The notes: generated from the letters alone by a model not told the origin. DNA of 64,000 nucleotides from Cytobacillus oceanisediminis (GCF_003182355.1 NZ_QGTW01000010.1:62001-126000), one strand, 5' to 3'; shown: positions 24,492 through 36,598, numbered from the stretch's first letter. Numbers and translations: made by a program.

Positions 24492-25625
24492 ATGATTAAA
24501 GCAGCTTATATACACATCCCATTTTGTGAGCACATATGCCACTATTGCGATTTTAATAAAGTTTTTCTTAAGGGTCAGCCGGTTGGAGATTACCTTGGCT
24601 CTCTGGAGAAAGAAATGGAAATCGCCCTGCTTGAAACGCCAACAAGGCATTTGGATTCCATTTTTGTTGGAGGCGGCACGCCAACAGCGTTAAATGAGCA
24701 GCAGCTTGAAAAGCTTTGCGCCATTATTAAAAAGCAGCTTCCTTATGACAGCTCGACAGAATACACCTTTGAAGCAAACCCTGGGGACCTTACTGAGGAA
24801 AAACTTCAATTATTGTATGACGCGGGAGTCAACAGGCTCAGCTTTGGCGTACAGACTTTCAATGATGAGCTTTTAAAAAGAATCGGAAGGGTCCACAGAG
24901 CCAAAGATGTTTTCCACTCTGTTGAAGCAGCGAAGAAAATAGGTTTTAAAAACATTAGCATTGATCTTATCTATAGCCTTCCCGGCCAGACTCTAAAGGA
25001 TTTTAAAGAAACACTCGAAACATCCTTCACTTTGGATATTGTCCATTATTCGGGCTACTCACTGATTATTGAACCTAAGACTGTTTTTTATAATCTAATG
25101 CGAAAAGGTAAACTGCCAACTCCCGGAGAAGATGTGGAAGCTGAAATGTATGCTTTGTTAATGGAGCAAATGGACAAACATGGCTTTAAACAATATGAAA
25201 TCAGCAATTTTGCAAAACCTGGCCATGAAAGCCGGCACAATATTACTTATTGGGATAATGAATGGTATTTCGGATTTGGCGCAGGTGCCCATGGTTATGT
25301 AAATGGAATGCGCAGGTCCAACCACGGACCGCTCAAGAAATATATGGAGCCGATAACAAATGGACAGCTTCCCGTGCTTGAGGAACATAAAGTTACGCTG
25401 GAGGAACAAATGGAAGAGGAGATGTTCCTTGGGCTGAGAAAAACGGATGGTGTCTCCATTAGTCGTTTTAAAGAGAAATTTGGCAGAGATCCTTTAAATT
25501 TGTTTGAAGATCAAATTGCGCAGCTGACTGCCAAAGAATTAATTGCTGTTTGTGAGGGTCGAATAAAGCTGACAAGGCAAGGGCGATTCCTTGGAAATGA
25601 AGTGTTCCAGTCCTTTATAGGATAA
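24492..25625 (+). CDS. hemW: Radical SAM heme chaperone HemW
   Basis: Cytoplasmic heme-trafficking protein related to oxygen-independent coproporphyrinogen oxidase. From ATG 24492 it has 377 residues; the iron-sulfur motif is CEHICHYC (C-x3-C-x2-C) at about residues 13-20, followed by the HemW-type VGGGTPT and SFGVQTFND. The classic HemN cysteine set is absent, as usual in HemW. The start is set by AAAGGTAG upstream; the in-frame ATG 24456 lies in the terminator tail. Confidence 0.92.
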   Translation: MIKAAYIHIPFCEHICHYCDFNKVFLKGQPVGDYLGSLEKEMEIALLETPTRHLDSIFVGGGTPTALNEQQLEKLCAIIKKQLPYDSSTEYTFEANPGDLTEEKLQLLYDAGVNRLSFGVQTFNDELLKRIGRVHRAKDVFHSVEAAKKIGFKNISIDLIYSLPGQTLKDFKETLETSFTLDIVHYSGYSLIIEPKTVFYNLMRKGKLPTPGEDVEAEMYALLMEQMDKHGFKQYEISNFAKPGHESRHNITYWDNEWYFGFGAGAHGYVNGMRRSNHGPLKKYMEPITNGQLPVLEEHKVTLEEQMEEEMFLGLRKTDGVSISRFKEKFGRDPLNLFEDQIAQLTAKELIAVCEGRIKLTRQGRFLGNEVFQSFIG

Positions 25626-25669
25626 TTGGCCAGATCGGCCTGCATGTTTTAAAAATGGATGCCAAATTA

Positions 25670-25698
25670 TTGACACTGCACGCTTGATTTGTTAATTT
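25670..25698 (+). promoter_or_regulatory. Sigma-A promoter of the hrcA heat-shock operon
   Basis: TTGACA at 25670-25675, 17-base spacer, TAATTT at 25693-25698, immediately upstream of CIRCE. Confidence 0.7.
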
Positions 25699-25708
25699 AT
25701 TAGTAGAA

Positions 25709-25735
25709 TTAGCACTCACGAACAAAGAGTGCTAA
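25709..25735. promoter_or_regulatory. CIRCE operator (HrcA binding site)
   Basis: Perfect TTAGCACTC-N9-GAGTGCTAA (25709-25717, 25727-25735), the consensus inverted repeat bound by HrcA to repress class I heat-shock genes. It lies just after the promoter and before hrcA. Confidence 0.98.
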
Positions 25736-25749
25736 CAGAGGTGATAACT

Positions 25750-26781
25750 GTGTTAACAGATCGTCAATTATTAATTTTTCAAGTGATTGTTGATGATTTT
25801 ATTCAAACTGCACAGCCTGTCGGATCGAGAACCTTGTCGAAAAAGGAAGAGATTTCTTTTAGTTCCGCAACGATCAGAAATGAGATGGCTGATTTGGAGG
25901 AACTTGGGTTTATAGAAAAAACACACACCTCATCGGGGAGGATTCCTTCTGAGAAAGGGTACCGCTACTATGTGGACCACCTTTTATCCCCGCAAAAATT
26001 AAATCAGCATGACATCTATAAAGTAAAGTCAATCTTTGCTGAAAGAATTTATGAGCTGGAGAAAATTGTTCAAAGATCTGCCAAAATTCTGTCTGAGCTG
26101 ACGAACTATACATCCATCGTCCTTGGGCCTGCAGTAAGGGACAACAAGCTGAAAAGAATTCAGATTGTTCCTTTGAATAAAGAAACAGCAATAGCTATTA
26201 TTATTACCGACACAGGCCATGTGGAAAACAGGATGTTCCACTTGCCGGAAAACATTGATGCCGGCGATTTGGAAAAGATAGTCAACATCCTAAATGACCG
26301 ATTGGCAGGAGCACCGATCGAGAGCCTGAACAATAAGCTATACAAAGAAGTGGCCGTACTTTTGCGGCAGCATATCAATAATTATGACTTTATGCTGAAC
26401 TCGATTGCTGATACCATTAAGATTCCAGCGTATGAAAAATTATTTTTTGGCGGAAAAACCAATATGCTTAGCCAGCCGGAATTTCATGATATTGAAAAAA
26501 TTAAAAATCTCATGAATATGATTGAGCAGGAAAAAGGCATATATGATTTAATCCGTAAAAATAAGGCCGGGATCAATATAAAAATTGGCCGGGAAAATAA
26601 CAATTCTGCAATGGAAAACTGCAGTCTGATTACAGCGAGCTACTCGATCGGTACCGAGCAGCTAGGTACCATTGCCATTCTCGGACCTACCAGGATGGAG
26701 TATTCAAGAGTGATAAGTTTGTTGGATTACATCAGCGCAGACTTATCTGCTGTTTTATCGAAGCTGTATCAAAACGGCTGA
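25750..26781 (+). CDS. hrcA: Heat-inducible transcription repressor HrcA
   Basis: Represses its own operon through CIRCE; activity depends on GroE. From GTG 25750 there are 343 residues: an N-terminal winged helix ([53 protein letters not shown]) and the C-terminal HrcA domain ([23 protein letters not shown]). GTG 25750 has GAGGTGAT upstream and matches family N-termini; the longer frame begins within CIRCE. Confidence 0.96.
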   Translation: MLTDRQLLIFQVIVDDFIQTAQPVGSRTLSKKEEISFSSATIRNEMADLEELGFIEKTHTSSGRIPSEKGYRYYVDHLLSPQKLNQHDIYKVKSIFAERIYELEKIVQRSAKILSELTNYTSIVLGPAVRDNKLKRIQIVPLNKETAIAIIITDTGHVENRMFHLPENIDAGDLEKIVNILNDRLAGAPIESLNNKLYKEVAVLLRQHINNYDFMLNSIADTIKIPAYEKLFFGGKTNMLSQPEFHDIEKIKNLMNMIEQEKGIYDLIRKNKAGINIKIGRENNNSAMENCSLITASYSIGTEQLGTIAILGPTRMEYSRVISLLDYISADLSAVLSKLYQNG

Positions 26782-26898
26782 CGGTGGAAATATTGATTAA
26801 GGGTGGAATGGCCTTTTCCATCCCTTTCCCTGTGTTTTTTTATATAGTGCGGTGCCGTGATGCACTGGAACATCCATTCTTTAAGGGAGGTGAACAAG

Positions 26899-27504
26899 TT
26901 GGCAGAAGAGAAAGAAACGCTAAATCAAAATTTAAATGAACAAACGAACAATCCTGAAGGAACTGAAAATGAGGCTCCTGTTGAGAAAGTGTTTGCAGAG
27001 GCTGAAGAAGCAGATGCTAGCCAGGAAAATACGGATGCTGAGCTTATTGCAGCTAAGGAAAGAATTACTGAACTCGAAGGCAAGCTGGAGGAAGCAGAAA
27101 ATCGGATTTACCGCCTTCAGGCTGATTTTGAAAATTCCCGACGCCGTGCAAGGCTTGACCTTGAAGCGTCTGAAAAATATAGAGCACAAAGCTTAATCTC
27201 TGATCTGTTGCCTGCAGTTGACAACTTTGAGAGAGCTCTTCAGATGGAAGCTGAAAATGAACAGGCAAAATCCATCCTCCAAGGAATGGAAATGGTTTAC
27301 CGAAGCGTCCTGGAGGCTATTAAAAAAGAAGGTGCAGAACAAATCGAAGCAGTTGGGAAGGAATTCGATCCGCATTTGCACCAGGCTGTCATGCAGGTAG
27401 AGGATGAGAATTTTGGTTCCAATATTGTAGTCGAAGAGTTCCAAAAAGGCTACAAGCTAAAGGATAGAGTCATTCGACCAGCAATGGTTAAAGTAAATCA
27501 ATAA
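26899..27504 (+). CDS. grpE: Nucleotide exchange factor GrpE
   Basis: Releases ADP from DnaK. The 201 residues have an acidic, low-complexity head, a long coiled coil (about 60-110, [26 protein letters not shown] spans it) and the C-terminal beta domain with [14 protein letters not shown] 26899 with GGGAGGTGA is preferred to the upstream ATG 26857. Second gene of the hrcA operon. Confidence 0.96.
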   Translation: MAEEKETLNQNLNEQTNNPEGTENEAPVEKVFAEAEEADASQENTDAELIAAKERITELEGKLEEAENRIYRLQADFENSRRRARLDLEASEKYRAQSLISDLLPAVDNFERALQMEAENEQAKSILQGMEMVYRSVLEAIKKEGAEQIEAVGKEFDPHLHQAVMQVEDENFGSNIVVEEFQKGYKLKDRVIRPAMVKVNQ

Positions 27505-27524
27505 CTACATATTTGGGGAGGTAA

Positions 27525-29357
<1,833 letters not shown>

Positions 29358-29365
29358 TATTGAAC

Positions 29366-29423
29366 AGCTCCAGCGCCTAGGAGCTTGAGGGTGTCACTCC
29401 TGAGCTGGGCGCCTGAGATTTTC
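29366..29423 (+). repeat. Repeat family B, copy B3, between dnaK and dnaJ
   Basis: AGCTCCAGCGCCTAGGAGCTTG at the left and CTCCTGAGCTGGGCGCCTGAG at the right fold into one long imperfect hairpin. It lies about eight bases after the dnaK stop. The position suggests an RNA stabilising or processing structure at the dnaK 3' end; this is inference. Confidence 0.65.
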
Positions 29424-29600
29424 CAATTAAAAGTCAAAGTCAGGTATTTCTTGGCTTTGGCTTTTATTCTGTTTAAGGAAACTTGTTTTTAAAGAGCATA
29501 TGGCTATTAAGGCAATCGGAAGAAGAATTCATGGAGGTGCTTTTTTGCCCCTTGCCCGATGAGCGGATGTGAATCCTATCTTTGGGGAAGCGGCAAATCT

Positions 29601-29619
29601 ATTCACTTTCCAAGTGAAT
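29601..29619. repeat. Short perfect inverted repeat before dnaJ
   Basis: ATTCACTT-TCC-AAGTGAAT, 71 bases upstream of the dnaJ start. It could be an operator half-site pair or a small hairpin. Confidence 0.5.
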
Positions 29620-29689
29620 GTCGGTTGCAGAATATATTTAGAGAATGATACAATAACCTTTATGTGAAATGAATCGGGGAGTGGTAATC

Positions 29690-30808
29690 ATGAGTAAAAG
29701 GGATTACTATGAAGTTCTTGGAATTAGCAAAGGTGCATCCAAGGATGAAATAAAGAAAGCTTATCGAAAGCTTTCAAAAAAATATCATCCTGATATTAAT
29801 AAAGAGCCTGATGCTGACGAGAAGTTCAAGGAAGTAAAAGAAGCGTATGAAGTGCTTAGCGATGAACAGAAAAGAGCTCATTACGATCAATTCGGACATA
29901 CAGATCCGAATCAGGGCTTTGGCGGAGGCGGTTTTGAAGGCTTTGGCGGTTTCGAGGACATCTTCAGCACATTCTTCGGTGGAGGCTCTCGCCGTCGCGA
30001 CCCTAATGCGCCAAGGCAAGGGGCAGATTTGCAATACACAATGTCCCTATCTTTTGAGGAAGCTGTCTTTGGAAAAGAGACAGATATTGAAATTCCTCGT
30101 GAGGAAACATGTGAAACTTGTAACGGATCAGGGGCGAAGCCTGGCACCAAGCCGGAAACATGCCGCCACTGCCATGGATCTGGCCAGCTGAACGTTGAAC
30201 AAAATACGCCATTTGGCAAGATTGTAAACAGAAGAGTTTGCCACTATTGTAGTGGTACTGGCAAAGAAATTAAGGAGAAGTGCTCTACATGCGGGGGCTC
30301 CGGCAAGGTGCAAAAGCGAAGGAAAATCCACGTCAAGATTCCTGCCGGGATAGATGATGGCCAGCAGCTTCGTGTAGCTGGACAAGGTGAACCGGGGGTG
30401 AATGGCGGCCCTCCTGGAGATCTTTATGTAGTGTTCCATGTTCGTTCTCATGAGTTCTTTGAGCGGGATGGCGATGATGTATATTGTGAAATGCCTATTA
30501 CTTTTGTGCAAGCTGCACTTGGTGATGAAATCGAAGTGCCAACCCTTCATGGGAAAGTAAAGCTAAAGGTTCCTGCGGGTACACAAACGGGAACAAAATT
30601 CCGCTTAAAAGGGAAAGGTGTTCCAAACGTCAGAGGTTACGGCACGGGAGATCAGCATATAATTATCCGTATTATCACCCCGACAAAGCTGACAGAAAAG
30701 CAAAGGCAGCTGCTTAGCGAATTTGCGGAAGTAAGCGGGAAAGTTCCTCAAGGGGAGCAGGAAGAGAGCTTTTTTTCGAAAGTAAAACGAGCCTTTAAAG
30801 GTGAATAA
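29690..30808 (+). CDS. dnaJ: Co-chaperone DnaJ (Hsp40)
   Basis: Stimulates DnaK ATPase and presents substrates. From ATG 29690 it has 372 residues: J domain with HPD (YHPDIN, about residues 31-36), Gly/Phe-rich linker, four zinc-binding repeats ([32 protein letters not shown]) and the C-terminal substrate domain. GGGGAGTGG sets the start; an in-frame ATG at 29669 lies before it. The unusually long 332-base gap from dnaK holds repeat B3. Confidence 0.97.
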   Translation: MSKRDYYEVLGISKGASKDEIKKAYRKLSKKYHPDINKEPDADEKFKEVKEAYEVLSDEQKRAHYDQFGHTDPNQGFGGGGFEGFGGFEDIFSTFFGGGSRRRDPNAPRQGADLQYTMSLSFEEAVFGKETDIEIPREETCETCNGSGAKPGTKPETCRHCHGSGQLNVEQNTPFGKIVNRRVCHYCSGTGKEIKEKCSTCGGSGKVQKRRKIHVKIPAGIDDGQQLRVAGQGEPGVNGGPPGDLYVVFHVRSHEFFERDGDDVYCEMPITFVQAALGDEIEVPTLHGKVKLKVPAGTQTGTKFRLKGKGVPNVRGYGTGDQHIIIRIITPTKLTEKQRQLLSEFAEVSGKVPQGEQEESFFSKVKRAFKGE

Positions 30809-30828
30809 AGGAAATGGAGTTGGTAGAA

Positions 30829-31767
30829 GTGAAATGGTCAGAAATCAGTATTCATACTACAAATGAAGCTGTTGAACCGATTTCGAATATTTTGCATGAA
30901 GCCGGAGCAAGCGGAGTCGTTATAGAAGATCCTTTGGAACTTGTAAAAGAAAGAAAGGACCAATTCGGCGAAATCTACCAGCTCGATCCACAGGATTATC
31001 CTGAAGAAGGCGTTATTGTAAAAGCTTATTTGCCTGTAAACAGTTTTTTGGGCGAAACTGTTGATGAAATAAAAGAGGCTATTAATAACCTGATTTTATT
31101 TAACATTGATATAGGGGCTAATAAGGTCAGCATCAGCGAAGTAAACGAAGAAGAATGGGCGACAGCCTGGAAAAAATATTATAACCCTGTAAAAATATCA
31201 GAACGTTTTACCATCGTCCCTACTTGGGAGGAGTATACTCCGGTCAGCAGTGATGAGCTTATCATTGAACTTGATCCGGGAATGGCTTTTGGAACGGGGA
31301 CACACCCAACGACTGTCATGTGTATTCAAGCCTTGGAAAGAACAGTAAAACAAGGGGATAATGTAGTAGATGTTGGGACCGGTTCAGGTGTTTTGAGCAT
31401 TGCTGCAGCCATGCTTGGCGCTGAAAGTGTAAAAGCACTTGATTTGGATGAAGTAGCAGTAAATTCGGCTAGATTAAATATTAAGCTAAATAAAGTTCAG
31501 CATATAGTAGATGTTTCCCAAAATAACCTGCTCGATGGCGTGGAGCAAGGTGCAGATGTGGTGGTAGCGAATATCCTTGCGGAAGTGATCCTGCGATTTA
31601 CGGATGATGTTGCATCTGTCGTTAAGGAAGGCGGATATTTTATTGCATCAGGAATTATCCAGCAGAAGAAACAGGAAGTCAGGGACGCCATTGCAGCATC
31701 AGGCTTTGAAATTGAAGAAACGATTCAAATGGAAGACTGGGTTGCTATTGTAGGGAAAAGAAAGTGA
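30829..31767 (+). CDS. prmA: Ribosomal protein L11 methyltransferase
   Basis: SAM-dependent trimethylation of L11. In 312 residues: the N-terminal substrate-recognition domain ([21 protein letters not shown]), motif [15 protein letters not shown] near residue 180 and [12 protein letters not shown] 30829 matches the usual family N-terminus MKWSEI; an in-frame ATG at 30814 with AAAGGA upstream is also possible. Part of the dnaK operon, five or so codons after dnaJ. Confidence 0.93.
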   Translation: MKWSEISIHTTNEAVEPISNILHEAGASGVVIEDPLELVKERKDQFGEIYQLDPQDYPEEGVIVKAYLPVNSFLGETVDEIKEAINNLILFNIDIGANKVSISEVNEEEWATAWKKYYNPVKISERFTIVPTWEEYTPVSSDELIIELDPGMAFGTGTHPTTVMCIQALERTVKQGDNVVDVGTGSGVLSIAAAMLGAESVKALDLDEVAVNSARLNIKLNKVQHIVDVSQNNLLDGVEQGADVVVANILAEVILRFTDDVASVVKEGGYFIASGIIQQKKQEVRDAIAASGFEIEETIQMEDWVAIVGKRK

Positions 31768-31829
31768 CAGTCGGGAGGGGGGAATTGATTTACCCCCCTT
31801 TTTAAAGTTTTGGCTGTGCTAAAGCTAAC

Positions 31830-32012
31830 TGGTGATTTTGGCGCTTTGTTTATTGGAGCGGAAGGCGCGGGATCCTCGAAAATGCATTCGGATTCGAGGA
31901 TGCTTATCCAATGTCCTGCGGGATTGCGGATCACAGGGAGCCCCCAGGCTTCACGCTTGAGGAGCGTCGGACCGCCCGCGGTTCAACTGAGCTTCTTGAG
32001 CGGAAATCAACA
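31830..32012 (+). repeat. Repeat family A, copy A2, between prmA and rsmE
   Basis: 183 bp bounded by TGGTGATTT (one mismatch) and AAATCAACA (32004-32012). It shares GAGCGGAAGGCGCGGGATCC, GAGGATGCTTATCCAA, GTCCTGCGGG and GAGCGTCGGACCGCCCGCGG with A1. It lies inside the heat-shock operon and happens to be open in the rsmE frame. Confidence 0.8.
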
Positions 32013-32078
32013 AGGAAGGTAAGCAAAGCTAAAAGTTTTAGAAGAATAGCGGACAGTCTAAGAAAGAAGGTGCCAAAT

Positions 32079-32828
32079 GTGCAGCGTTATTTCGTAGAGG
32101 AACAGGCAATTGAAAATCGCTTTTATATTTTTGGTGAAGACCGCCATCACATTGTAAAAGTAATGCGCATGAAAGAAGGCGACTGCATTATTTGTGTGGG
32201 TCCGCACCAGAAGAGCGCACTATGCACAATTGCAGAAATTACCGATGAACAAGTGACTGCAGAAGTTGTACAATGGATTGAAGGATCTTCAGAGCTTCCT
32301 GTTGATGTTACAATAGTGAGCGGACTGCCTAAAGGGGATAAGCTGGAATGGATTATCCAAAAGGGTACAGAGCTCGGTGCTCACCGATTTATCCCTTTTA
32401 CTTCAGCTCGTTCAGTAGTAAAATGGGATGCGAAGAAGGCTGCGAAAAAGGTTGACAGATGGCAGAAAATTGCTAAAGAAGCAGCCGAGCAGTCTCACCG
32501 GACCATTATGCCTGAAGTTCATGCACCGTTAGACTTAAAGTCACTGCTGAAATTATGCGGACATTACAACCATAAATTGATTGCCTTTGAGGAAGAAGCG
32601 AAACAGGGGGAAGCCTCCGTGCTTTCCAAAACCTTGTCTTCAATGAATAAAGGTGAATCGCTGATTATATTTTTTGGGCCTGAAGGCGGGCTTGCAGACC
32701 AGGAAGTTACCTTGCTGCAGGAGCACGGCTTTCTTGCCTGCGGCCTTGGCCCGCGGATTTTAAGAACAGAAACAGCACCGCTTTATTTGCTTTCGGCTGT
32801 TTCCTATCATTTTGAATTAATGGGGTGA
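32079..32828 (+). CDS. rsmE: 16S rRNA (uracil1498-N3)-methyltransferase
   Basis: SPOUT-family enzyme of 249 residues that methylates U1498. It has an N-terminal PUA-like part (HHIVKVMRMKEGD) and a C-terminal knot (FFGPEGGLADQEV, GLGPRILRTETAPLYLLS). GTG 32079 with GAAGGTG matches the family start QRYFVE. The frame is open for 56 codons further upstream only because repeat A2 lacks stops there; that extension is not homologous. Confidence 0.94.
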   Translation: MQRYFVEEQAIENRFYIFGEDRHHIVKVMRMKEGDCIICVGPHQKSALCTIAEITDEQVTAEVVQWIEGSSELPVDVTIVSGLPKGDKLEWIIQKGTELGAHRFIPFTSARSVVKWDAKKAAKKVDRWQKIAKEAAEQSHRTIMPEVHAPLDLKSLLKLCGHYNHKLIAFEEEAKQGEASVLSKTLSSMNKGESLIIFFGPEGGLADQEVTLLQEHGFLACGLGPRILRTETAPLYLLSAVSYHFELMG

Positions 32829-32834
32829 AATAAT

Positions 32835-34187
32835 ATGCCTGCAGTTGCATTTCATACACTTGGTTGCAAAGTCAACCATTACGAAACAGAAGCCATTTGG
32901 CAGCTGTTTAAAGAAGCTGGCTATGAACGGACAGATTTTGAATCTGTTTCAGATGTATATGTTATTAATACATGTACGGTTACAAATACAGGAGATAAAA
33001 AAAGCCGGCAGGTTATTAGAAGAGCTATCCGGAAAAACCCTGATGCTGTTATTTGTGTAACAGGCTGTTATGCACAAACATCACCAGCTGAAATTATGGC
33101 GATTCCTGGGGTGGATATCGTTGTAGGTACCCAGGATCGGGTTAAGATGCTCGAGTATATTGAGCAGTACAAACAGGAACGCCAGCCTATTAATGGTGTC
33201 GGAAATATCATGAAAAACCGTGTTTATGAGGAACTAGATGTTCCAGCTTTTACAGACAGGACACGTGCTTCCCTTAAAATTCAGGAGGGCTGCAACAATT
33301 TTTGTACCTTCTGTATTATTCCATGGGCCCGCGGTTTAATGAGATCCCGCGATCCACAGGAAGTAATCCGCCAGGCACAGCAGCTTGTCGATGCAGGCTA
33401 TAAAGAAATTGTCCTGACAGGCATCCATACAGGAGGCTATGGGGAGGATATGAAGGATTATAACCTTGCGATGCTTCTGAAAGATTTGGAAGAGCAGGTT
33501 GCAGGGTTAAAACGTCTAAGAATCTCCTCCATTGAAGCTAGCCAAATTACAGATGAAGTCATTGAAGTTATGGATCAATCCAAAGTGGTTGTCAGGCATC
33601 TCCACATTCCTCTTCAATCGGGTTCCAATACTGTCCTGAAGAGAATGCGCCGCAAATATACGATGGAGTTCTTTGCAGAGCGTCTCGACCGTTTGAAGGA
33701 AGCTCTTCCTGGTTTGGCGGTAACCTCAGATGTTATCGTTGGGTTCCCTGGGGAAACAGAAGAAGAATTTATGGAAACCTATAATTTTATAAAGAAACAT
33801 AAATTTTCCGAGCTTCATGTATTTCCTTATTCAAAGCGTACAGGTACACCTGCTGCAAGAATGGATGACCAGATCGACGAAGAAATTAAAAACGAGCGGG
33901 TGCACCGCCTGATTGCATTATCTGATCAGCTTGCAAAAGAATATGCATCCAAGTATGAGGGGGAAGTGCTTGAAGTGATTCCTGAGGAAAGCTTCAAGGA
34001 TAGCTCAGATAACAATTTGTTTGTGGGATACACAGACAATTACTTGAAGGTTGTTTTCCCGGCCACTGAAGAAATGATTGGCCAGATTGTCAAAGTAAAA
34101 ATTACAAAGGCTGGTTATCCTTATAATGAAGGCCAATTCGTGAAAGTTCTCGATGAATTGGATGAAAAAGAAGAGGCGGCAGTTTAA
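32835..34187 (+). CDS. mtaB: tRNA t6A37 methylthiotransferase MtaB
   Basis: Radical SAM enzyme that converts t6A37 to ms2t6A37 in ANN-decoding tRNAs. The 450 residues show the N-terminal iron-sulfur cysteines (LGCKVNHYETEA, NTCTVT, TGCYAQ), the radical SAM motif CNNFCTFC near residue 153-160 and a C-terminal TRAM domain. ATG 32835 has GGGGTGA. Last gene of the hrcA operon, followed by a terminator. Confidence 0.95.
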   Translation: MPAVAFHTLGCKVNHYETEAIWQLFKEAGYERTDFESVSDVYVINTCTVTNTGDKKSRQVIRRAIRKNPDAVICVTGCYAQTSPAEIMAIPGVDIVVGTQDRVKMLEYIEQYKQERQPINGVGNIMKNRVYEELDVPAFTDRTRASLKIQEGCNNFCTFCIIPWARGLMRSRDPQEVIRQAQQLVDAGYKEIVLTGIHTGGYGEDMKDYNLAMLLKDLEEQVAGLKRLRISSIEASQITDEVIEVMDQSKVVVRHLHIPLQSGSNTVLKRMRRKYTMEFFAERLDRLKEALPGLAVTSDVIVGFPGETEEEFMETYNFIKKHKFSELHVFPYSKRTGTPAARMDDQIDEEIKNERVHRLIALSDQLAKEYASKYEGEVLEVIPEESFKDSSDNNLFVGYTDNYLKVVFPATEEMIGQIVKVKITKAGYPYNEGQFVKVLDELDEKEEAAV

Positions 34188-34188
34188 C

Positions 34189-34216
34189 GGAATTACCTTA
34201 GGGTAGTTCCTTTTTT
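34189..34216 (+). terminator. Terminator of the hrcA-mtaB operon
   Basis: GGAATTACC/GGTAGTTCC (34189-34197, 34202-34210, loop TTAG) followed by six T residues. Confidence 0.9.
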
Positions 34217-34300
34217 GTTCAATTCTCATTGAATAAAGCATTTTGGGAAAAACTACTCTCGAAAACGGTTGCAAAATTGCTCGATATTTTTTGATTTCAA

Positions 34301-34309
34301 TGGTATTAT
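34301..34309 (+). promoter_or_regulatory. Extended -10 promoter of deoC
   Basis: TGGTATTAT is a TG-extended -10 element about 40 bases before the deoC start. No good -35 is visible. Confidence 0.5.
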
Positions 34310-34349
34310 GTAAGAGGTACGGACAACTTGTTTTAAAGGAGTAGTTAAA

Positions 34350-35021
34350 ATGACAAATAACGTAGCAAGAATGATCGACCATACATTACTTAAAGCGGAT
34401 ACAACCAAAGACCAAATTGAAAAAATTTGTGCAGAGGCAAAGGAATACAACTTTGCATCCGTTTGTGTTAATCCGACTTGGGTAAAACTTTCAAGCGAGT
34501 TGCTAAACGGAACTGAGGTTAAGGTTTGCACAGTTATCGGTTTTCCATTGGGAGCTTCCACTCCTGAAACTAAAGCGTTTGAAACTAAAAGTGCCATTGA
34601 AAATGGTGCAACAGAAGTAGATATGGTAATTAACATCGGCGCTTTAAAAGGCGGAGATAATGAGCTTGTTGAAAGAGATATTCGCGCGGTTGTCGATGCT
34701 GCTAAAGGAAAAGCATTAACAAAAGTTATTATCGAAACTTGTCTTCTTACTGAAGAAGAAAAGGTTAGAGCATGCGAACTTTCTGTTAAGGCAGGAGCTG
34801 ACTTCGTAAAAACATCTACTGGATTCTCTACTGGAGGAGCAACCGTTGAAGACATCGCCCTTATGAGAAAAACAGTAGGCCCAGATATTGGCGTTAAAGC
34901 ATCTGGCGGAGTAAGAAGCGCTGAAGATGCACAGAAAATGATTGAAGCAGGTGCCACAAGAATTGGTGCAAGCTCAGGAGCAGCTATTGTCAACGGTTTG
35001 ACTAGCGATTCTGATTACTAA
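34350..35021 (+). CDS. deoC: Deoxyribose-phosphate aldolase
   Basis: Class I aldolase of deoxynucleoside catabolism. In 223 residues: [10 protein letters not shown] near the N-terminus, [31 protein letters not shown], and the Schiff-base lysine in FVKTSTGF and [12 protein letters not shown] 34350 has AAAGGAG. Single-gene unit bounded by terminators on both sides. Confidence 0.96.
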   Translation: MTNNVARMIDHTLLKADTTKDQIEKICAEAKEYNFASVCVNPTWVKLSSELLNGTEVKVCTVIGFPLGASTPETKAFETKSAIENGATEVDMVINIGALKGGDNELVERDIRAVVDAAKGKALTKVIIETCLLTEEEKVRACELSVKAGADFVKTSTGFSTGGATVEDIALMRKTVGPDIGVKASGGVRSAEDAQKMIEAGATRIGASSGAAIVNGLTSDSDY

Positions 35022-35052
35022 AAAAAATGCCGGGATACCCGGCATTTTTTTT
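35022..35052. terminator. Terminator of deoC
   Basis: ATGCCGGG/CCCGGCAT with a 3-base loop, flanked by A and T runs; a strong, near-symmetric terminator. Confidence 0.92.
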
Positions 35053-35252
35053 GTTTTGGTGACAAATCAGCCACTATGAATTGTCTTAAATGTTTGAAGG
35101 CTGCTGTTTACAGGGCAAATTAATAGTTAATTTGATCCTATACTCTTGCTTTTTTACTGAGTTCGCAAAGGAACATACAATTGTTCCCTTGCACCTGTTT
35201 TTTCACTGGCATCAGGTACGATTGAGCCCCGCCTGCATTCCAAAGAAAAATA

Positions 35253-36173
35253 CTACCGGTCATGCAGCCTGATAATAAACCTTCCAAACTGATGGGCAAA
35301 TGGAAGGACAAGCAAAGATGATATGACATTGAACATTACACTAATATGGGCAAGCTGCACGTCAGCGTGGTCAGCAGCATTTTGGCCAAGCGCAGCAAGC
35401 AAATCAATAAAAGGGTAAAAAGCGGCAACCCCAATGCAATTTAGCCATATATGGGCGTAGGCAGAAAGCTTGGCTTCCCTGCCTGAACCAATGGAGGCTA
35501 AATAGGCATCAACACATGTTCCAATATTTGATCCCAGCATAATGGCAATAGCCGTATTTAAATCCATCGTACCAGCAGTCAAAAAGCCCATTATAATTCC
35601 AGTTGTTGCAGTGCTTGATTGGATAATGGCTGTAATGATGATGCCGGCAAAAACTGCATATAAATGGCTTCCATCAAGAGCAAGAAGCATTTGGTTGACC
35701 CAATCAATATTTTTTAGGGAACCCGCCAAATATTCAAAGCCCCTCATTGCTGCAAATACTGCAGATATGCCCAGCAAAGCGAGCCCTGCACTCTGTAGGT
35801 TTTTTCTATTCATAACGGCTAGGATACTTCCAGCCACAGCAATAGGGATGATATAAGACTCTATATTAAAAGTGATTAGTTCTGTCGTAAAAGTTGTTCC
35901 AATATTTGTTCCTAAAATAATGCCTATGGTTTGCGGAAACGTGAGCATTCTTGCTGAAACCATTCCTATAGTAATGATCATTACGGCGGAGCTGCTTTGT
36001 AAAATGGCCGTAATTAATGTACCGATAAGCAGGCCTTTCCAGGGAGCATTTGTCAGCACTGCCAGCCAAGTTTTTAATGAATCGGCGGATAGGTTGAAAA
36101 GTCCTGATCTTAAAAGTGTCATCCCATAAATAAATATCCCAATAAGAAGTAAAAATAATAACAGCTGGGTCAA
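35253..36173 (-). CDS. yqeW: Na/Pi cotransporter II family protein
   Basis: Integral membrane transporter of 306 residues. Two inverted repeats each carry the QSSS/QSST motif (ILQSSSAVMI and IIQSSTATTGI) with GTNIGTT and GSNIGTC after them, the hallmark of SLC34-like sodium/phosphate transporters. It sits between mtaB/deoC and rpsU as YqeW does in B. subtilis. Reverse to its neighbours. Substrate is inferred. Start at 36173 has a GAGGGCTTG-type upstream sequence. Confidence 0.9.
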   Translation of the reverse strand: MTQLLLFLLLIGIFIYGMTLLRSGLFNLSADSLKTWLAVLTNAPWKGLLIGTLITAILQSSSAVMIITIGMVSARMLTFPQTIGIILGTNIGTTFTTELITFNIESYIIPIAVAGSILAVMNRKNLQSAGLALLGISAVFAAMRGFEYLAGSLKNIDWVNQMLLALDGSHLYAVFAGIIITAIIQSSTATTGIIMGFLTAGTMDLNTAIAIMLGSNIGTCVDAYLASIGSGREAKLSAYAHIWLNCIGVAAFYPFIDLLAALGQNAADHADVQLAHISVMFNVISSLLVLPFAHQFGRFIIRLHDR

Positions 36174-36313
36174 GCCCTCACCCCCTACATCTAATACTAT
36201 GGGGCATATTGCAAGGACATGCCTAAGGCAAAAAAAATGTTTAGTTTGTCCTCATTTAGGGTAATAAAAAAGCACAATTAGAAAAAACAAACGCTAGAGC
36301 AGGCTAATTACTG

Positions 36314-36342
36314 TTGACCTTGATAAGCTGTTATATTATAAT
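36314..36342 (+). promoter_or_regulatory. Sigma-A promoter of rpsU-yqeY
   Basis: TTGACC (36314-36319), 17-base spacer, TATAAT (36337-36342). Confidence 0.85.
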
Positions 36343-36409
36343 TGCAAGGTACATGGAATAAACCATGTTGTTGATGTAAGTGTGTTGTGCTCGGAGGGAG
36401 GGAAAGAGA

Positions 36410-36583
36410 ATGTCTAAAACCGTCGTTCGTAAAAACGAATCGCTTGAAGATGCTCTTCGTCGCTTCAAACGTTCAGTATCAAAAACTGGTACTTTGCAGG
36501 AAGCAAGAAAGCGCGAATTCTACGAAAAACCTAGTATTAAACGTAAGAAAAAGTCTGAGGCTGCTAGAAAGCGTAAGTGGTAA
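36410..36583 (+). CDS. rpsU: 30S ribosomal protein S21
   Basis: A 57-residue very basic protein of the 30S platform ([20 protein letters not shown] at the start; [14 protein letters not shown] at the end). ATG 36410 has GGAGGGAGGG; the longer frame to 36380 is rejected. yqeY follows. Confidence 0.97.
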   Translation: MSKTVVRKNESLEDALRRFKRSVSKTGTLQEARKREFYEKPSIKRKKKSEAARKRKW

Positions 36584-36598
36584 GAGAGGGTGTATGTA

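Noticed and set aside
31911..32078. N-terminal extension of RsmE
   Set aside because: The sequence belongs to repeat A2; the GTG at 32079 has a ribosome site and matches the family start.
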